From Kiloniella laminariae DSM 19542 (GTDB lineage Bacteria > Pseudomonadota > Alphaproteobacteria > Kiloniellales > Kiloniellaceae): DNA of 64,000 bases. Within the stretch, counting starts at the first letter, position 1. Every line of letters starts with the position of its first letter. A program made the position numbers and the translations under genes. The notes under the pieces were generated by a model. It was given only the letters and a program-made list of their open reading frames with translations. It ran no database searches and was not told the origin of the DNA. The stretch covers positions 250,075-314,074 of the forward strand of contig NZ_KB893146.1 in NCBI RefSeq assembly GCF_000374005.1, written 5' to 3'. This document shows, one piece after another, positions 61,930 to 64,000 of this stretch.

Positions 61930-61993
61930 GTTCACCGTGTCTCTATGGCATGAGGTGTGTTGTTTAATTCTAGAATAAGGAGTGGGGGCCCAG

Positions 61994-62863
61994 ATGCGCC
62001 GACCCGTTCGTAAAGCGATTTTTCCTGTTGGTGGTCTTGGCACAAGATTTTTACCAGCGACCAAAGCCATGCCGAAAGAAATGCTTCCTGTGGTTGATAA
62101 ACCCTTGATCCAGTATGCGGTTGAAGAGGCGAAGGCTGCAGGAATTGAAGAGTTCATCTTTGTCACGGGTCGAGGGAAGGCCGCGATAGAGAACCATTTT
62201 GACCGGGAATACGAGCTTGAAGCCGTATTGCAGTCACGTGGCAAGCACAAGGAACTGGAGGATCTTTCTTCCTTGTTGCTTGAGGCTGGCAGTGTCACCT
62301 ATACCCGGCAACAGGAACCTTTGGGGCTGGGGCATGCTGTATGGTGTGCAAGAAATTTGATTGGCGATGAGCCTTTTGCTGTTTTGCTGGCAGATGACCT
62401 GGTGAAGTCCGATCAACCCTGTCTGAAACAGATGGTCGAACATTATGAGGATGTTGGCGGCCACCTTGTGGCGGTCATGGATGTCCCGAGAGAGCATACC
62501 AATCGTTATGGTATTCTTGATGTGGTCGAGGAAAAAGGGCCTCTGGCCCGGGCGCGGACCCTGATTGAAAAGCCTGATCCTGCTGAAGCCCCCTCTACCC
62601 TGTCGATTATCGGCCGTTATATTCTTGACCCTTCTGTTTTCAGAGAGCTGGACAAGAAACAACGGGGTGCGGGGGGTGAAATCCAGCTGACAGATGCACT
62701 GGCCAAGACACTGGACGATGTCACCTTCCATGGATTGCGTTTTGAAGGAACAAGGTTCGACTGTGGAAGCAAGGCGGGTTTCCTCGAGGCCACAATTGCT
62801 TTTGCTCTGGAGCGGGAAGACCTTGGTGTCCGAATGCGGGATATCCTCAACAAGTATGTATAG
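61994..62863 (+). CDS. galU: UTP-glucose-1-phosphate uridylyltransferase GalU
   Basis: Makes UDP-glucose for polysaccharide synthesis. With the ATG at 61994 it has 289 residues: KAIFPVGGLGTRFLPATKAM with PKEMLP (UTP site), LGLGHAVWCA, AVLLADD (metal-binding Asp) and the C-terminal FDCGSKAGFLEATIAFAL. The in-frame GTG at 61982 is too close to its purine tract to be favoured. ugd follows after 71 bp, so the pair supplies UDP-glucuronate. Confidence 0.96.
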   Translation: MRRPVRKAIFPVGGLGTRFLPATKAMPKEMLPVVDKPLIQYAVEEAKAAGIEEFIFVTGRGKAAIENHFDREYELEAVLQSRGKHKELEDLSSLLLEAGSVTYTRQQEPLGLGHAVWCARNLIGDEPFAVLLADDLVKSDQPCLKQMVEHYEDVGGHLVAVMDVPREHTNRYGILDVVEEKGPLARARTLIEKPDPAEAPSTLSIIGRYILDPSVFRELDKKQRGAGGEIQLTDALAKTLDDVTFHGLRFEGTRFDCGSKAGFLEATIAFALEREDLGVRMRDILNKYV

Positions 62864-62934
62864 GTAAACCGGTTTCAAACGGCCAGGCGACAGCTGTGCT
62901 TTGTCTGCTGATTGAAACGGCGTAGGAGAAAAAT

Positions 62935-64000
62935 ATGCGTATTGCGATGCTCGGGACAGGCTATGTTGGTCTGGTATCTGGAACCTGTTTCTCAGAGTTC
63001 GGGACAGATGTGGTCTGTGTCGACAAGGATGAAGCAAAGATCGAAGGCTTGAGAAACGGGGTGATCCCCATTTTTGAGCCGGGCCTGGAAACGCTGGTGA
63101 AAAAGAATGCGGCAGCGGGGCGTTTGAGCTTCTCTCTCGATCTGGCAGAAGCTGCCCGGGACGCGGATGCTATCTTTATTGCCGTTGGTACGCCTCCGGG
63201 ACCGCAGGATGGCCAGGCTGACCTTTCCTATGTCTATCAGGCTGCGCGGGAAATTGCCGCTGTTCTGGACGGCTATAAGGTGATTATCACCAAATCGACC
63301 GTCCCGGTTGGAACGGGGCGTGAAGTGGAGCGGATTATCCGTGAAGCCCGTCCCGATGCTGATTTTGATGTGGTCTCAAATCCCGAGTTTTTGCGTGAAG
63401 GGGCGGCGATCAACGATTTCATGCGTCCGGATCGCGTGGTCATCGGGGCGGAAAGCAAACGGGCTCAAGATGTTATGGCCGAGCTTTATCGCCCGCTTTA
63501 CCTGATTGAGACACCGATCATCTTCACCAAGTTGGAAACTTCCGAGCTTATCAAGTATGCGGGCAACGCTTTTCTGGCGACCAAGATTTCCTTTATCAAC
63601 CAGATGGCGGATCTTTGTGAAAAGGTCGGTGCCGATGTGCACCAGGTCGCCAAGGGGATTGGGCTGGATGGCCGGATCGGACGGAAATTTCTGCATGCCG
63701 GACCGGGCTATGGCGGTTCCTGTTTCCCCAAGGATACACAGGCTCTTGCCTATACGGCCCGTGTAAATGGTGCTCCGGTGAGTTTGGTCGAGGATGTGAT
63801 CTCTTACAATGCCGCCCGCAAGCGGAAGATGGCTGACAAGATCATTGCCCATTGTGGCGGTTCGGTTGCGGGTAAAAAAATTGCCGTGCTGGGCCTGACC
63901 TTCAAGCCGAACACGGATGACATGCGGGATTCCCCAAGTCTGGATATTATTCCGATTCTCCAGGCCCAAGGGGCAACAATCAGCGCCTATGACCCGGAGG
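62935..64000 (+). CDS. ugd: UDP-glucose 6-dehydrogenase Ugd (3' end outside window)
   Basis: Oxidises UDP-glucose to UDP-glucuronate with two NAD+. The frame starts at the ATG at 62935 (MRIAMLGTGYVGLVSGTCFS, Rossmann motif) and is open to the window edge; 355 residues are visible of an expected 430-450. Motifs include FIAVGTPPGPQDGQADLSY, SNPEFLREGAAINDF, KYAGNAFLATKISFIN and the catalytic cysteine C263 in GPGYGGSCFPKDT. It lies downstream of galU on the same strand, so the two are likely co-transcribed. Confidence 0.96.
   Translation, partial: MRIAMLGTGYVGLVSGTCFSEFGTDVVCVDKDEAKIEGLRNGVIPIFEPGLETLVKKNAAAGRLSFSLDLAEAARDADAIFIAVGTPPGPQDGQADLSYVYQAAREIAAVLDGYKVIITKSTVPVGTGREVERIIREARPDADFDVVSNPEFLREGAAINDFMRPDRVVIGAESKRAQDVMAELYRPLYLIETPIIFTKLETSELIKYAGNAFLATKISFINQMADLCEKVGADVHQVAKGIGLDGRIGRKFLHAGPGYGGSCFPKDTQALAYTARVNGAPVSLVEDVISYNAARKRKMADKIIAHCGGSVAGKKIAVLGLTFKPNTDDMRDSPSLDIIPILQAQGATISAYDPE

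Noticed and set aside
1-64000. tRNA, rRNA, CRISPR array, prophage or complete insertion sequence
   Set aside because: None was found. Gaps between genes are short, and no cloverleaf tRNA, regular repeat-spacer array, integrase or transposase frame was recognised.

Overview
The window is about 64 kb of roughly 50-52% GC chromosomal DNA from a free-living alphaproteobacterium. The class assignment rests on marker genes: a MipZ division-site ATPase, a Shemin-type 5-aminolevulinate synthase (HemA), an Lrp-type regulator divergent from a bifunctional PutA, and a 67K-type SppA. I cannot name the genus; a marine Rhodospirillales/Sneathiella/Kiloniella-like organism is a guess. Genes are densely packed. 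I see no tRNA, rRNA, CRISPR array, complete insertion sequence or prophage.

Layout. 1-12 kb: the tail of a sensor histidine kinase, signal peptide peptidase SppA, a TRAM/Fe-S RNA methyltransferase, a duplicated ABM-fold protein, ferrochelatase, an isochorismatase-fold hydrolase, a membrane-fused spermidine-synthase-like protein, chorismate synthase, FabI and a YihY-type membrane protein. 12-20 kb: a CbpM/CbpA co-chaperone pair, a glycine-zipper surface-antigen-like lipoprotein, and a co-directional run of pdxH, a cation-efflux pump, an SDR and the molybdate transporter modABC. 20-29 kb: a PadR-like regulator, hemA, a class III aminotransferase, an HPt/receiver protein with no kinase, a family 5 solute-binding protein, an AEC-type permease, and a LysR gene divergent from a small unrecognised gene. 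29-31 kb: pyrE beside an AT-rich stretch with a DUF3885 gene. 31-39 kb: crotonase, quinone-oxidoreductase-like MDR, LysR, PAS_5 protein, thioesterase, and the putR-like/putA pair.

39.8-41.8 kb holds the most interesting part: overlapping rtcB and prfH genes, a predicted ribosome or RNA repair and rescue module. They are preceded by a roughly 140-bp region closed by a perfect 15-bp inverted repeat with three internal stem-loops. The region ends next to the rtcB start and could be a structured leader RNA.

42-49 kb: an isochorismatase-fold hydrolase divergent from a GlxA-type regulator. A tightly coupled CDP-sugar operon follows: a GT2 glycosyltransferase, rfbF, rfbG, a C-methyltransferase, an RfbC-like epimerase and a NAD-dependent reductase/epimerase. 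It is predicted to make and transfer a C-methylated 6-deoxyhexose. 49-64 kb: an aldehyde dehydrogenase, a repeat-rich intergenic region, an unrecognised 364-residue protein, an SDR, HtpX-like protease with LemA, endonuclease III, a chemoreceptor, an EamA exporter, mipZ followed by a VWA protein and a membrane J-domain protein, then galU and the start of ugd.

Genes acting together: rfbF/rfbG/C-methyltransferase/epimerases/GT2 and galU/ugd feed surface polysaccharide. hemA and hemH belong to heme synthesis. lemA and htpX are a common pair. putA with its Lrp regulator degrades proline. Where start codons were ambiguous I chose by Shine-Dalgarno match, overlap with the upstream gene, or family N-terminus, and say so in the entry.
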